Below, one piece after another: positions 17,101 to 25,365 of a stretch of DNA of 64,000 bases. Source of the DNA: Bacteroidia bacterium (lineage in GTDB: Bacteria > Bacteroidota > Bacteroidia > B-17B0 > Aurantibacillaceae); the NCBI GenBank assembly GCA_016787705.1, contig JAEUTP010000007.1:183457-247456 (forward strand), read 5' to 3'. A model generated the notes under the pieces. It worked only from the letters and a program-made list of their open reading frames with translations, had not been told where the DNA came from and searched no databases. Every line of letters starts with the position of its first letter. Positions within the stretch are counted from its first letter, which is position 1. The translations under genes were made by a program, and so were the position numbers.

Positions 17101-20051
17101 GTCCATGTATAATTTGTTGCTCCAATGGCAGAAAGCGTTCCTGTTTGCCCAATGCAAATGGTGGTATTGGCCAATGCTAAGTTTGGAGTTGCGTTTACTG
17201 TAACGGTAGCAATGTTTGTTGCCACGCAGCCTCCCGGCATTGTAGCATTTATTGTATAATTTGTTGTTATTGCCGGACTAACACTAACGGTTTGCGTATT
17301 GGCGCCAGTGCTCCAGGTATACGATGTTGCGGCTCCTGCTGTTAATAAGGCATTTTGACCGCTGCAAATAGTTGGTGAGTTTACTGTTATAGGCGCAGCT
17401 GTATTAACTGTAATAGTTCCCGTTGCAGATGATGTGCATGTTCCCGAAGTGCCATTTACCGTATAAACTGTAGTTGCCGCTGGTGATGCTGCAAAAGTAG
17501 TGGTGGTTGGTCCGGTAGACCAAGTATATGAACCTGCCCCGGCTGCGGTAATAGTTCCTGTTTGCCCGGCACAGATGGTACTGCTTAATACGGTTAGTGT
17601 TGGGTTTGGATTTACAGTTATTGTTGCATTGACTGAAGAAGTACAAGTGCCATTGGCACCAACAACAGAATAATTAGTAGTTGTTAATGGAGTCGCTGTT
17701 AAGTTAGAGCTGTTAGAGCCTGTACTCCAGGTGTAATTCGTTGCACCTGATACAGACACTGTTCCGGTTTGCCCCGCACAAACAGTTGCACTAACAGGTG
17801 TTAACGTTGGTGTGGTATTTACAGTTACCATTGCCGTGTTTGTAACAACACAACCTCCTGCAACCGTAGCGTTAATAGTATATAAAGTTGCTGTTGCCGG
17901 ATTAACACTAACGGTTTGCGTATTGGCGCCAGTACTCCACGTATATGATGCTGCCGCTCCCGCAGTTAATAAAGCATTTTGTCCATTACAGATAGTTGCC
18001 GAGTTAACACTTATTGAAGCGCTACTGTTAACAGTTATTGTGGCCGTTGTTGAAGTTGTACAAGTGCCAATAGAGCCCGTAACAGTGTAAACCGTTGTTG
18101 CCAAAGGTGCTGCTGTAATTGTTGCACTGTTAGACGCTGTATTCCATGTATAAGTTGTTGCCCCTGAAACAGAAATTGTTCCTGTTTGACCCGCACAAAC
18201 TGTAGTTGAAACCGGTGTTAATGTTGGTCCATTTGTAACGGTTATAACCACAGGGTCACGGTAAATTCCATCAGGGCAAAAACCCGCCCATACGGTATAG
18301 GTACCGGGTGTTGTAAAAACTGTAGTTGTAAAAGGGCTACCTGTTCCTAATAGTGTTGGTCCTGCTAATGCAGAATACCAGTTAATCGGTCCTGGAGCTC
18401 CTGTAAGTGTTGCGGTTAAAGTGGCTGCGTTATTTACACAAATTGTAACATCCGGGCTGGCAGTTATAGTTGGCACCACTAAAAGTGTTGAGGTAACAGT
18501 ACCCGCACCGCCGCTGGTTGCACCATTTGCAGGAAATAAATTATCTATCTGGCAATTTTCATTTCCTGAAAGATATTGAACAATACCATTCGTTCCGCCA
18601 TTTACAAAAGAGGTGATTGCAGATGCAGTTGTGCCAATGTAACCACCACCACCACCGGCACCCGGGCCGTAGGCCATTGCCGTTGTGGTAAGAAAGCCTG
18701 ATTTCATTTGCTGGTTGCCACCATTACCACCACGTGCAGAAATTGTTATAGAATTTATTAAGCCAACAGATTTTATTGCAATAGCTCCGCCGCCGCCGCC
18801 GCCGCCGGCACCATCGCGTCCATTGCAATTATTAAAAGGAGCTGCACCGGTAGTATTTGTATTAAAACCATTTTCGCCATCAGAAACTATTTGACCTGCA
18901 CCCGAAACCGTGCCATAACTTATAATGGTTATAATGCCGCCCCCGTCACCTCCTGCACCTCCATAACCATCATTTTGATCACCAGCCCCAGCGCCGCCCC
19001 CGCAAAATAATCTACCTGTATTATAGTTCAACGGCCTGCCACCCATGCCACCAACAGCTCTGCGGGCATCGCCTGTCCATGCGGCAGCTCCGGGAGCGTT
19101 AGTAATAGGGCTAATATTCGCATTTGAAAAAGTGTATCCACCGCGTCCGCCGCCGGAAGAACTGGTTGCAGCAAAACCCGGTGATTCAAGATTCCAGGCA
19201 GTTATATATCCTGCCACTGAAATATCCGGATTACCAAAACCTGTATAAAGTGATGTATCACCTGCATTTGCACCCCCGCCACCCCCGGCATTATTACTGT
19301 TTGCGCCACCACCACCATTGGCTACAGCACCCCTGCAATATTGTCCGTTAAATGTAGCAAGATAGGTTGTTACATCTCCAGCAATACTTTCGCCTTTACG
19401 GGCACCCTCTTGCGGATTGTTGTGACACCAGGCACCAGCGCCAAAAAAAGCACCCGTGCTTAATGTGCCACCCCTAAAGCCTAATCCAGTGGCATCAATT
19501 CTTCCGCCGGCATTTATAACCGTGTTACCATCAACTTCTATTGCAATAACACCACCAGTAGTGCCATTCCAGGCCGGGCAGGTAATAGTGCCGGTTGCTG
19601 CAATGGTTAATGAAGTATAACGAGGAACTTTTACGACCTGTACTTTACCTGCCGCTGTATAATTATTTTTTAAAGGACAATCAATGGTAATAACATTACC
19701 GGCTACCGATGAAACCTGCGCGTACTCGTTGTTTCCGGCATTATTGTAATTGGTGATCTTACCAAAAAAAGGATTTAAGGGCTCTGCACTGTTTGGGTTA
19801 CCAAAAGGATTGATATGACAATTAACACTGGCGCCCTGCATTTGGATAATATAAACAAGATCGCCAATCCCATAACCGGCTGCACTTGCAACACTAATAG
19901 TTGTATTACCGGTAAACGCATCTGCGGTTAACGATGTATATGCGTTAACTATTGTGCTTGCAGCAATATTGCCCGCTCCGTTTTTCCCTTTTTGAGAAAA
20001 AACAGCAGTAAATAAAAAAAGAGAAAAAAGTAATAAACTATACTTTTTCAT
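14133..20051 (-). CDS. Giant repetitive T9SS type B surface protein (adhesin-like)
   Basis: 1972 residues. A signal peptide (ends near FTAVFSQ) is followed by a beta-helical-looking, extremely glycine-rich N-terminal region (about 150-500, with runs such as GGGGGGG and GGAGAGDQNDGYGG). About 17 Ig-like repeats of 68-75 residues follow, each with an S/T-x-x-C-x-G-Q start and a YTW...GTC ending. A PKD domain (NWDFGNGQTSTNQVF) comes next. The last ~90 residues are the gliding-motility-associated CTD (MPNTFTPNNDGLNEDY, FDRWGNEIF, TWDGTFKGQ). It is probably exported by the type IX system and displayed on the surface, as with SprB-like adhesins. The repeats are very Thr/Ser/Asn-rich. It stands alone. 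Confidence 0.9.
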   Translation of the reverse strand: MKKYSLLLFSLFLFTAVFSQKGKNGAGNIAASTIVNAYTSLTADAFTGNTTISVASAAGYGIGDLVYIIQMQGASVNCHINPFGNPNSAEPLNPFFGKITNYNNAGNNEYAQVSSVAGNVITIDCPLKNNYTAAGKVQVVKVPRYTSLTIAATGTITCPAWNGTTGGVIAIEVDGNTVINAGGRIDATGLGFRGGTLSTGAFFGAGAWCHNNPQEGARKGESIAGDVTTYLATFNGQYCRGAVANGGGGANSNNAGGGGGANAGDTSLYTGFGNPDISVAGYITAWNLESPGFAATSSSGGGRGGYTFSNANISPITNAPGAAAWTGDARRAVGGMGGRPLNYNTGRLFCGGGAGAGDQNDGYGGAGGDGGGIITIISYGTVSGAGQIVSDGENGFNTNTTGAAPFNNCNGRDGAGGGGGGGAIAIKSVGLINSITISARGGNGGNQQMKSGFLTTTAMAYGPGAGGGGGYIGTTASAITSFVNGGTNGIVQYLSGNENCQIDNLFPANGATSGGAGTVTSTLLVVPTITASPDVTICVNNAATLTATLTGAPGPINWYSALAGPTLLGTGSPFTTTVFTTPGTYTVWAGFCPDGIYRDPVVITVTNGPTLTPVSTTVCAGQTGTISVSGATTYTWNTASNSATITAAPLATTVYTVTGSIGTCTTSTTATITVNSSASISVNSATICNGQNALLTAGAAASYTWSTGANTQTVSVNPATATLYTINATVAGGCVVTNTAMVTVNTTPTLTPVSATVCAGQTGTVSVSGATNYTWSTGSNSSNLTATPLTTTNYSVVGANGTCTSSVNATITVNPNPTLTVLSSTICAGQTGTITAAGAGSYTWSTGPTTTTFAASPAATTVYTVNGTSGTCTSSATGTITVNTAAPITVNSPTICSGQNALLTAGAATSYTWSTGANTQTVSVSPAITTNYTINATMPGGCVATNIATVTVNATPNLALANTTICIGQTGTLSAIGATNYTWTPTASNNSSITASPATTTSYTVVGANGTCTSSATASIVVGAIGSIVVNSPTICIGQTATLTAGAATSYTWSTGPNTQTVSVNPTTTTVYTVNAVTAGGCNVIGTSTVTVNSNPTVTATNGTICAGQTATISALGATTYTWSTGATTQSITANPIVNTTYTVTGANGACTSSTTTNIFINTSGTISVNSPTICSGQTASLIAGSAASYTWSMGGSTQTVTVNPLTTTPYTITATLAGGCVVSNTTIVTVNSTPTVTTNTASICAGQSATLTAAGATNYLWNDGTATATNILSPSLTTVYTVTGTTGGCSSSLSTTVFVTPTPTLSAASITVCAGQVATLTANGATSYTWDPTPGPNVVSQTFTAAPAATTIYTVIGAINNCTAITTASIVIGANLSVSVNSPTICSGQTATLIATSTATNYLWSNAAVTQTIFVNPTVNTSYTVTGSKGTCTGSNVANVTVNALPVINLSSSPVCAGGNSTITATGATSYSWSNGSNNTPSISVTPLANTNYTVIAGAGSCTVASIYNLTISPTPTVTTANASICNGGTATLTASGATNYTWLPSGTQSSSISVNPAIGTTYTVIGANGTCSSQATASVTVINGLLAPVNNATICQGQTAVVGTTLSGTSYSWSNGGTTQTIIVSPASTTAYSLSVLAGGCTYTANATVNVIPTPTLQLNSPSICLGSSATLSVSGATNGYTWSPGNMNGNVVTVSPTVTTTYIVTSANGVCPATASTQVVVNIKPDLVFSPGDLLICPGTSVTYTASGANVLEWYVNGIYHFGNPLTVSPSHNSTLTLVGTNGACSSTSVIALNVSDVVASFIPESNYVEYPGALTFTNTSVGATEINWDFGNGQTSTNQVFTANYEYPGKYLTALVAKNDMGCMDTTYYVVEAGCGKGDFYMPNTFTPNNDGLNEDYKILGGSCVTQFTGSVFDRWGNEIFKWKEIADTWDGTFKGQAVKEDIYNYLITYTLYNGKVFTKTGHIAIIR
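14650..18480 (-). repeat. Tandem ~210-bp coding repeats of the giant surface protein
   Basis: About 17 units of 204-225 bp encode the Ig-like repeats. Two sequence classes alternate irregularly. One has VNSPTIC-GQ...AGAATSYTWSTG...AGGC. The other has TPTLTxxxxTVCAGQTG...GATNYTW...GANGTC. The class pattern suggests expansion by multi-unit duplication. Confidence 0.8.
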
Positions 20052-20193
20052 TGGTTTAGTATATGGAACTAATATAGGGATTTAGATTTTAGATTTTAAC
20101 TTTTTTACTTGCTAAAACCGCCGTTTAACTCAATAAATAGCCGTTTTTAATAGTAATTTAAGTTGTAAAAAGTGTTAACTTGATTTTATGGAC

Positions 20194-20201
20194 TAAATTT
20201 G
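20194..20201 (+). promoter_or_regulatory. TAnnTTTG -7 box before the SWIM gene
   Basis: TAAATTTG ends 6 nt before ATG 20208. No good -33 TTTG is found at the usual distance, so the call rests on the -7 box alone. Confidence 0.4.
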
Positions 20202-20207
20202 TACGTT

Positions 20208-21746
20208 ATGCTTTTAGATCTGAAGGAGTTTGAACAAAAAATTGAGGAACCAGAATTAAAAAAAGGCTTAAGGTTATTTGAAGATAATAAACTTGAATTA
20301 TTAAATAAAACAGCAAATGCGTTTTTTAATTTTTTGATCTATTCAAAACCCGGAGGCGAAATTTTTTTGCAAATAAAAGGTGGAAAAATTATTAAGTACA
20401 ATTGTTTTTGCGTAAATAAAAATTATTGCTCACACTTGGCCGCTGTTATTTTTTATCTACAAAAAGAGATGTTTGAAACGATAAGGCCTCTTCAAAAAAG
20501 CGAACGATCTTACGCCAAAAAGAACCAAACTGAAAATTATATTAATAAGCTAAAATATGATTTAAAGCCGTTTGTAAATATCAATAAACTTAAGACCCAG
20601 GATGTAAATGATATTTTAAAGCGAATTGACCTTGAAAAAGAAAACAGCATTTTTTTTAAACAAGAATTTTATTTTCACCTGGCCATTATTTTAGAATTAC
20701 CGAAGTTTCCGGCGTTTAATTATACTGATCATGATAATAAACTACATGCGCAATTTAAAATTTCAGAACAAAAACTAAAACAACTCCCGGCTAAAAAACT
20801 TACTATTAAAGAAAAGGAAGCTGTTATTGAAGCCGCAAAATATTCAATAAGATCGCAGGCTAATTTTAGAGCCGGTGTTTTTTCTCTTTTGATTGCTTAT
20901 GCATGTGTAATTATAAAAGACCAAAATGAATTGGAGTTTTTGAAAAATCAATTAAAAAAGAGAAGCCTGAGTAAAAACAGAACAGAGCATCTAGACAGAA
21001 AATTAATTTCAGAATTACAACTTTTAATAACGCACTCAAAGTTTTTACACAAAAAATTTTCGATCAAGGATTACAATTCAACTATTGAATTGCCAATTGC
21101 TTTGGCAGAATTGGAGTTTTGCAAGAATAAAAACGAAAAGGGATTTGAAATACTTATTGAAAACGCGGAAGTGCTAAAGGAGAATAAAGCGAAATACCTG
21201 GCTATGGTCGAAGAAATAGTAAATATTGCAAAAGAAAAAAAACAATCAAAGATCGAACTGGAATACTTACAGGAGAAATTTATTTACGGCTTTGTCATTG
21301 ATGAAAATGAGCTCAACCATTTTTTTGAATTGAATAAAAAAAATGAAGATCATGTTGCCAATGAACTGTTACAAAGATTAAGGACCGAATCGCCTTTTTA
21401 TACATTTGATAAAATTGCTGTTTTATTAATAAACCAAAACAGGCTGAGTGAATTAGTTGAAGAGATAAAGAAAGAAAAAAATAAATTCAGGATCTTAAAC
21501 AGTATATCACATAAAATTTTACCCGATAATGATTTTATTAAGTTATACGTTAAACATTTATCACAGGCAATTACCGAAGCAAGATTCCCTTATTTCCAGC
21601 AAGAAATATTAAATTTAGCAAGAACATACATCGATAAATTGTCAATTGAACCGCGTTTGATCTTAATAAAATTATTGAAAGAAAAAATGATGTACGACCG
21701 GCAATTTTTAGTGTATCTAAATAAATTGTATCCTGATAAACTCTAA
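20208..21746 (+). CDS. SWIM zinc-finger protein
   Basis: 512 residues from ATG 20208; a TTG three codons upstream is possible but the ATG is preferred. An N-terminal domain leads to the SWIM pattern CFCVNKNYCSH (C-x-C-xn-C-x-H) at about residues 66-76, followed by an amphipathic helix. The remaining ~430 residues are charged, Lys/Glu-rich and helical, without other recognisable motifs. SWIM domains bind nucleic acids or proteins and in bacteria often sit beside SNF2 helicases; none is present here. Lysine-rich and AT-rich codon use is a little stronger than in its neighbours. Confidence 0.7.
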   Translation: MLLDLKEFEQKIEEPELKKGLRLFEDNKLELLNKTANAFFNFLIYSKPGGEIFLQIKGGKIIKYNCFCVNKNYCSHLAAVIFYLQKEMFETIRPLQKSERSYAKKNQTENYINKLKYDLKPFVNINKLKTQDVNDILKRIDLEKENSIFFKQEFYFHLAIILELPKFPAFNYTDHDNKLHAQFKISEQKLKQLPAKKLTIKEKEAVIEAAKYSIRSQANFRAGVFSLLIAYACVIIKDQNELEFLKNQLKKRSLSKNRTEHLDRKLISELQLLITHSKFLHKKFSIKDYNSTIELPIALAELEFCKNKNEKGFEILIENAEVLKENKAKYLAMVEEIVNIAKEKKQSKIELEYLQEKFIYGFVIDENELNHFFELNKKNEDHVANELLQRLRTESPFYTFDKIAVLLINQNRLSELVEEIKKEKNKFRILNSISHKILPDNDFIKLYVKHLSQAITEARFPYFQQEILNLARTYIDKLSIEPRLILIKLLKEKMMYDRQFLVYLNKLYPDKL

Positions 21747-21782
21747 TATTTCCAAATCTCGTTCCTAAAGAATCTAAACTCT

Positions 21783-22103
21783 TTAGAAATCAAGCATAAA
21801 AATGGCTTCACCAAATTCGTTGATGGCTTTATTATTCTTTACAAGTTTTGCTTTTTCTAAACCAAGATTGTAATACTCTAATGCTTCTTTGTTTTTTGAT
21901 AACGATTCAAATAATTTTCCCAACTGGTAATAGGCTGCAATATAGTTTACATCCATTTCTATTACTTTTTTAAATTGAAACTCTGCACGATCGACATCCT
22001 TCTCGCCAACATATTCAGTGCCTAATGCATAATTTAAAAACAGATCGCTCGGCTCTTTTTCAAGCATTTTTAAAAGCATGTCTATCCGGTTTAGACGATC
22101 CAT
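21783..22103 (-). CDS. Small TPR protein, pheS-linked
   Basis: 106 residues with about two tetratricopeptide repeats (NYALGTEYVGEKDVDRAEFQF and AAYYQLGKLFESLSKNKEAL) and no signal peptide. It lies 12 nt downstream of pheS on the same strand, so it is probably co-transcribed. It could be a cytoplasmic protein-protein interaction module; no specific role can be assigned. Confidence 0.75.
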   Translation of the reverse strand: MDRLNRIDMLLKMLEKEPSDLFLNYALGTEYVGEKDVDRAEFQFKKVIEMDVNYIAAYYQLGKLFESLSKNKEALEYYNLGLEKAKLVKNNKAINEFGEAIFMLDF

Positions 22104-22115
22104 TTAAAAAAGATT

Positions 22116-23141
22116 TTAAGCAGAAGTAAATTGTTTTAAGAAACGCACATCGTTCTCAAAGAATAAACGCAGATCTTTAACCTGGTATTTAAGCATAGTA
22201 ATACGTTCAATACCCATTCCAAAAGCAAAGCCTTTATATTTATTGGGATCAATGCCACAGTTGGTAAGTACCTGTGGATCTACCATGCCACAACCTAATA
22301 TCTCAACCCAACCTGTATATTTGCAAACATTACAACCCGCGCCTTTGCAAATAGTACAACTAATATCCATTTCGGCACTTGGTTCGGTAAATGGAAAATA
22401 GCTTGGACGTAAACGAATTTTTGTTTCAGCGCCAAACATTTCTTTCGAAAAATATAATAATGTTTGCTTCAAATCAGCAAACGAAACCTTCTCATCAATA
22501 TATAAACCCTCTACCTGGTGAAACTGGCAATGCGCGCGGGCGCTTATGGCTTCGTTACGGTAAACACGGCCCGGAGAGATAGTACGGATAGGTGGTTTTT
22601 GATATTCCATAATATGTACCTGCACGCTTGATGTTTGTGTACGTAAAACCATTTCCGGGTTTATGTTCACATAAAATGTATCCTGCATATCGCGGGCAGG
22701 ATGATTTTCGGGGGTATTAAGAGCAGAGAAGTTATGCCAGTCGTCTTCAATTTCTTTTCCATCACTTACGGTAAAGCCAATGCGTGAAAAAATATCAATA
22801 ATCTGATTTTTTACAACCGATAAAGGATGGCGGCTGCCTGTTTGCAAAGTAGGTAATGATGGTAAAGTAAGATCAATGCCTTTTTTTTCACCGGCTTCTA
22901 ATTCTGCATCAAATTTTTCTTTTAAAGCATTTATTTTATCCTGTGCTTTTGTTTTTAAAAGATTTAATTTTTGACCAACTTCTTTTTTTTGGTCAGCAGG
23001 TACATTCTTAAAATCATCAAATAAAGCAGTTACTTCTCCTTTTTTACTTAACCATTTAATGCGGTATTCTTCAACCTGATCTTTAGTTTGGGCACCAAAA
23101 GACTCTACTTCCTGTAATAACTTATCTATTTTTTCGAGCAT
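22116..23141 (-). CDS. pheS: Phenylalanine-tRNA ligase alpha subunit
   Basis: 341 residues, full length. It charges tRNA-Phe together with PheT, which is not in the window. The N-terminal coiled coil (about 1-90) is followed by the class II core: HPLSVV, motif 2 with TISPGRVYRNEAISARAHCQFHQVEG split by loops, and motif 3 GFAFGMGIERITMLKY. A cysteine pair pattern CTICKGAGCNVC occurs near residue 265. A TATTTTTG promoter box lies 27 nt upstream. Confidence 0.96.
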   Translation of the reverse strand: MLEKIDKLLQEVESFGAQTKDQVEEYRIKWLSKKGEVTALFDDFKNVPADQKKEVGQKLNLLKTKAQDKINALKEKFDAELEAGEKKGIDLTLPSLPTLQTGSRHPLSVVKNQIIDIFSRIGFTVSDGKEIEDDWHNFSALNTPENHPARDMQDTFYVNINPEMVLRTQTSSVQVHIMEYQKPPIRTISPGRVYRNEAISARAHCQFHQVEGLYIDEKVSFADLKQTLLYFSKEMFGAETKIRLRPSYFPFTEPSAEMDISCTICKGAGCNVCKYTGWVEILGCGMVDPQVLTNCGIDPNKYKGFAFGMGIERITMLKYQVKDLRLFFENDVRFLKQFTSA

Positions 23142-23168
23142 ATTCGCTTAATTACTTGATAATCTGTG

Positions 23169-23176
23169 CAAAAATA
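23169..23176 (-). promoter_or_regulatory. TAnnTTTG -7 box of pheS
   Basis: Minus-strand TATTTTTG, 27 nt before the pheS start, in the short divergent gap shared with the MORN-vWA gene. Confidence 0.45.
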
Positions 23177-23197
23177 AACAAATTTAAAGATTATAAG

Positions 23198-24337
23198 ATG
23201 AGGTTTTTGCTGCTGATAGGTTTTTTGACAATTAATTCGCTGGTTATAAAGGCGCAATTAATAAGTTATTCTCTTTATCAGGGCGATACCATTAATGTAA
23301 TAGATAAAGACACGCTTAAACAAGGCGTTTGGCGTACATTTTGGCCCAATGGCAAATTAAGCAGCGAGGCTGTTTACCGCGACAATAAAAAACAAGGACT
23401 TGAAATTAGCTGGTACCACAGCGGTTGCGTTAAGCAGGAAACCTACTACAATAACGGGCAGTTAGACGGGCCTGTAACCTTTTATTCGAAAAGCTGCGCT
23501 AAAGAGTTTATTGAGAATTATAAGAACGGTGTAAAAGAAGGTCTTGAACTTTCTTATCATAGTAACGGACGTATAAAAGCAGAAGGCTATTACAAAAAAG
23601 GAAACCTTGACGGAGTTTACAAAGTGTATACAAAGAATGGAAAATTTGATTTTGAAAGCCGCACCACTACTGGTCCGGTAGAGTTTGAAGCAGATGTGGA
23701 AGATACTGTAAATAACAGCGTATACCAGATCTTAAAACGAAACCCTAAATGGAAAAAAAACATTATTGTAACCGATCTAACATCCAGCATGTATCCTTAT
23801 GCAAAACAAATTAATACATGGCTTAAATTGTTTTTTGTAACAGATACCGCACAGCAGTATTTTGTTTTTTTTAACGACGGTGATAATAAACGCGATGCCG
23901 ATAAAAAAATTGGAGTTACTGGCGGCATATATGTTTGCAAGGCAAAAACCTGCGAAGATCTTGTAAATACAATGAAACTGACAATTAAAAAAGGAGAAGG
24001 GGGGGATTCGCCGGAGAATGTGGTAGAAGCCATTTTAACAGGGCTAAAAAAAATAAGAAAACCCGATAACGTTATTTTAATTGCAGATAATTGGGCCAGG
24101 GTGCGCGACATTGCTTTGCTTTCGAGGATAAAAGTTCCTGTAAGGGTTATTTTATGCGGTGTTTACGAGGGTATGGAAATTAACACCGATTATTTGAACA
24201 TCGCCTACAAAACAAAAGGATCTATTCATACTATCGAGCAGGATATAACGGAACTTATCAATCAAACCTCGAATAAAAAATTTAACATTAATGGCTTTGA
24301 TTATATAATCAAGAACGGAAGTATAAGAGCCAACTAG
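23198..24337 (+). CDS. Secreted MORN-repeat / von Willebrand A fusion protein
   Basis: 379 residues from ATG 23198; the frame opens 14 codons earlier, but the inner start gives a proper signal peptide ending at VIKAQ. Residues about 43-153 hold five MORN_2-type repeats as in YwqK antitoxin-like proteins (GVWRTFWPNGKLSSEAVY, GLELSYHSNGRIKAEGYY). From about 185 there is a vWA-like domain with a MIDAS-type DLTSSM (D193), the GGDSPENVVEAIL element and DNVILIADN. The vWA domain would bind a divalent metal and a partner. A bidirectional terminator follows. Function unknown. Confidence 0.8.
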   Translation: MRFLLLIGFLTINSLVIKAQLISYSLYQGDTINVIDKDTLKQGVWRTFWPNGKLSSEAVYRDNKKQGLEISWYHSGCVKQETYYNNGQLDGPVTFYSKSCAKEFIENYKNGVKEGLELSYHSNGRIKAEGYYKKGNLDGVYKVYTKNGKFDFESRTTTGPVEFEADVEDTVNNSVYQILKRNPKWKKNIIVTDLTSSMYPYAKQINTWLKLFFVTDTAQQYFVFFNDGDNKRDADKKIGVTGGIYVCKAKTCEDLVNTMKLTIKKGEGGDSPENVVEAILTGLKKIRKPDNVILIADNWARVRDIALLSRIKVPVRVILCGVYEGMEINTDYLNIAYKTKGSIHTIEQDITELINQTSNKKFNINGFDYIIKNGSIRAN

Positions 24338-24356
24338 ATCGTTATTATTCGTAAAT

Positions 24357-24390
24357 AAAAAAGCCGTTCATTTTTTTGAACGGCTTTTTT
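24357..24390. terminator. Bidirectional terminator
   Basis: A nine-base stem, AGCCGTTCA/TGAACGGCT, with A run before and T run after. It lies between the convergent MORN-vWA gene and the lipoprotein array and can serve both strands. Confidence 0.85.
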
Positions 24391-24406
24391 ATTTAAAAAG
24401 ATCAAA

Positions 24407-24658
24407 CTATTTTAACTCACATTTGCTTTCAAACGTTGTAGTAACATTGTTGTTCGTTTGAGTTTCTACTGAGTTAACACATCCTGTTTGCACTCTTGCA
24501 ACACGTTTAGTTTGTTTGCTTACTGTAGATACATTTTTTGATGTAACAGAAAAGCTGCCGCTTGTGGTAGTATAATCACAAGTACAAGTTCTATCTTTAC
24601 GGCATGATGTAGTTGCTAATGCAGCAAGTACTAAAGTTGAAAGTATAATTTTTTTCAT
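24407..24658 (-). CDS. Small cysteine-rich lipoprotein, RTCTC family copy 1
   Basis: 83 residues. A lipoprotein signal peptide with lipobox ATTSC (Cys19) is followed directly by RKDRTCTC, a Ser/Thr-rich middle, and two further cysteines (TGC and SKCELK). With the genes at 24680, 25092 and 25366 it forms a tandem family. All share lipid-Cys, a basic residue pair, D/E, RTCTC, a middle Cys and a C-terminal C-x-L. Copy 1 has the longest middle and is the most divergent. Mature proteins of about 60 residues would sit on a membrane, probably with disulfides. No family name is known to me. Confidence 0.75.
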   Translation of the reverse strand: MKKIILSTLVLAALATTSCRKDRTCTCDYTTTSGSFSVTSKNVSTVSKQTKRVARVQTGCVNSVETQTNNNVTTTFESKCELK

Positions 24659-24679
24659 AATAAATGTTTTCTAAATGGT

Positions 24680-24916
24680 TTAATTTAATTTACAGTCGCT
24701 TGATGAGTTAGAAGTATTGCTACCATTAGTGCTTACGCTAGTGCTTTTGTAGCAAAAATCTTTTGCTGTTTTTTTGCTTTCTTCTTTAATTGTAACTGTA
24801 GATGTTGTTGTATTACCATTAGAACTAATGTTTGTACATGTACAGGTTCTGTCTTTTTTGCAAGACGCAAAGCTAATTGCTAAAGCAGCAACAGCCAATA
24901 AAGTAATTTTTTTCAT
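24680..24916 (-). CDS. Small cysteine-rich lipoprotein, RTCTC family copy 2
   Basis: 78 residues. The signal peptide plus SCKKDRTCTCT, the first 28 residues, is identical in protein sequence to copy 4 at 25366, and the DNA of this part is also very close, while the rest differs (SNGNTTTSTVTIKEES). The five-cysteine pattern is conserved, ending SSDCKLN. It starts 21 nt upstream of copy 1. The shared N-terminus points to a recent duplication or gene conversion with copy 4. Confidence 0.75.
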   Translation of the reverse strand: MKKITLLAVAALAISFASCKKDRTCTCTNISSNGNTTTSTVTIKEESKKTAKDFCYKSTSVSTNGSNTSNSSSDCKLN

Positions 24917-25041
24917 TTTTGTTGAGTTTTTATTTTATAGGACAAAATTCGCTAAAAGAAACTACATACCAAAGAATGAACAGCAATAAAACATCAAAAA
25001 GTATAAAATCGTAGAGTAAAATCCCCAAAAAGTAACGGCAT

Positions 25042-25073
25042 AAAAAAAAGCCGCTCAATTGGAGCAGCTTTTC
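25042..25073 (-). terminator. Terminator downstream of lipoprotein copy 3
   Basis: On the minus strand, AAAAGCTGCTC and GAGCGGCTTTT form a stem with one G-U pair around a 5-nt loop, followed by eight T residues. It splits the four-gene array into pairs: copies 4 and 3, then copies 2 and 1. Confidence 0.75.
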
Positions 25074-25091
25074 ATATTTAAAGACTAAAAA

Positions 25092-25340
25092 TTAGTCTAA
25101 TTTGCAATCGTCAACATTTTCAACTGAAACTGTTCCAAAAGTACTTGTCCATTTTTTAGAAACACAAGCTGCAGCAGCTTCGTGTTTTGTTGCGTGACTC
25201 CAGCTATCAACGCTAGTAGTCGTAGTTGAAGTACCAGCAACAGTAGATGTTGTTGTACAAGTACAAGTTCTTTCTTTGTGGCATGAAGTAATGCTTAATG
25301 ATGCAGCAACTACTAATAAAGGTAAAAATATCTTTTTCAT
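25092..25340 (-). CDS. Small cysteine-rich lipoprotein, RTCTC family copy 3
   Basis: 82 residues. Lipobox SITSC (Cys20) is followed by HKERTCTC, a Thr/Ser-rich stretch and the His/Ala/Cys segment HATKHEAAAACVSKKW, then DDCKLD. It has the same cysteine pattern as its neighbours but a distinct signal peptide. It is followed by its own terminator and lies 25 nt downstream of copy 4, so copies 4 and 3 probably share a transcript. Confidence 0.75.
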   Translation of the reverse strand: MKKIFLPLLVVAASLSITSCHKERTCTCTTTSTVAGTSTTTTSVDSWSHATKHEAAAACVSKKWTSTFGTVSVENVDDCKLD

Positions 25341-25365
25341 TTTGTTAATTTTTTAAGGTTAATGT

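Noticed and set aside
15220..18090. Plus-strand ORFs of 69-92 codons rich in Val, Ala and Thr opposite the giant adhesin
   Set aside because: They recur with the repeat period and have no start or family signal; they are antisense shadows of the tandem repeats.
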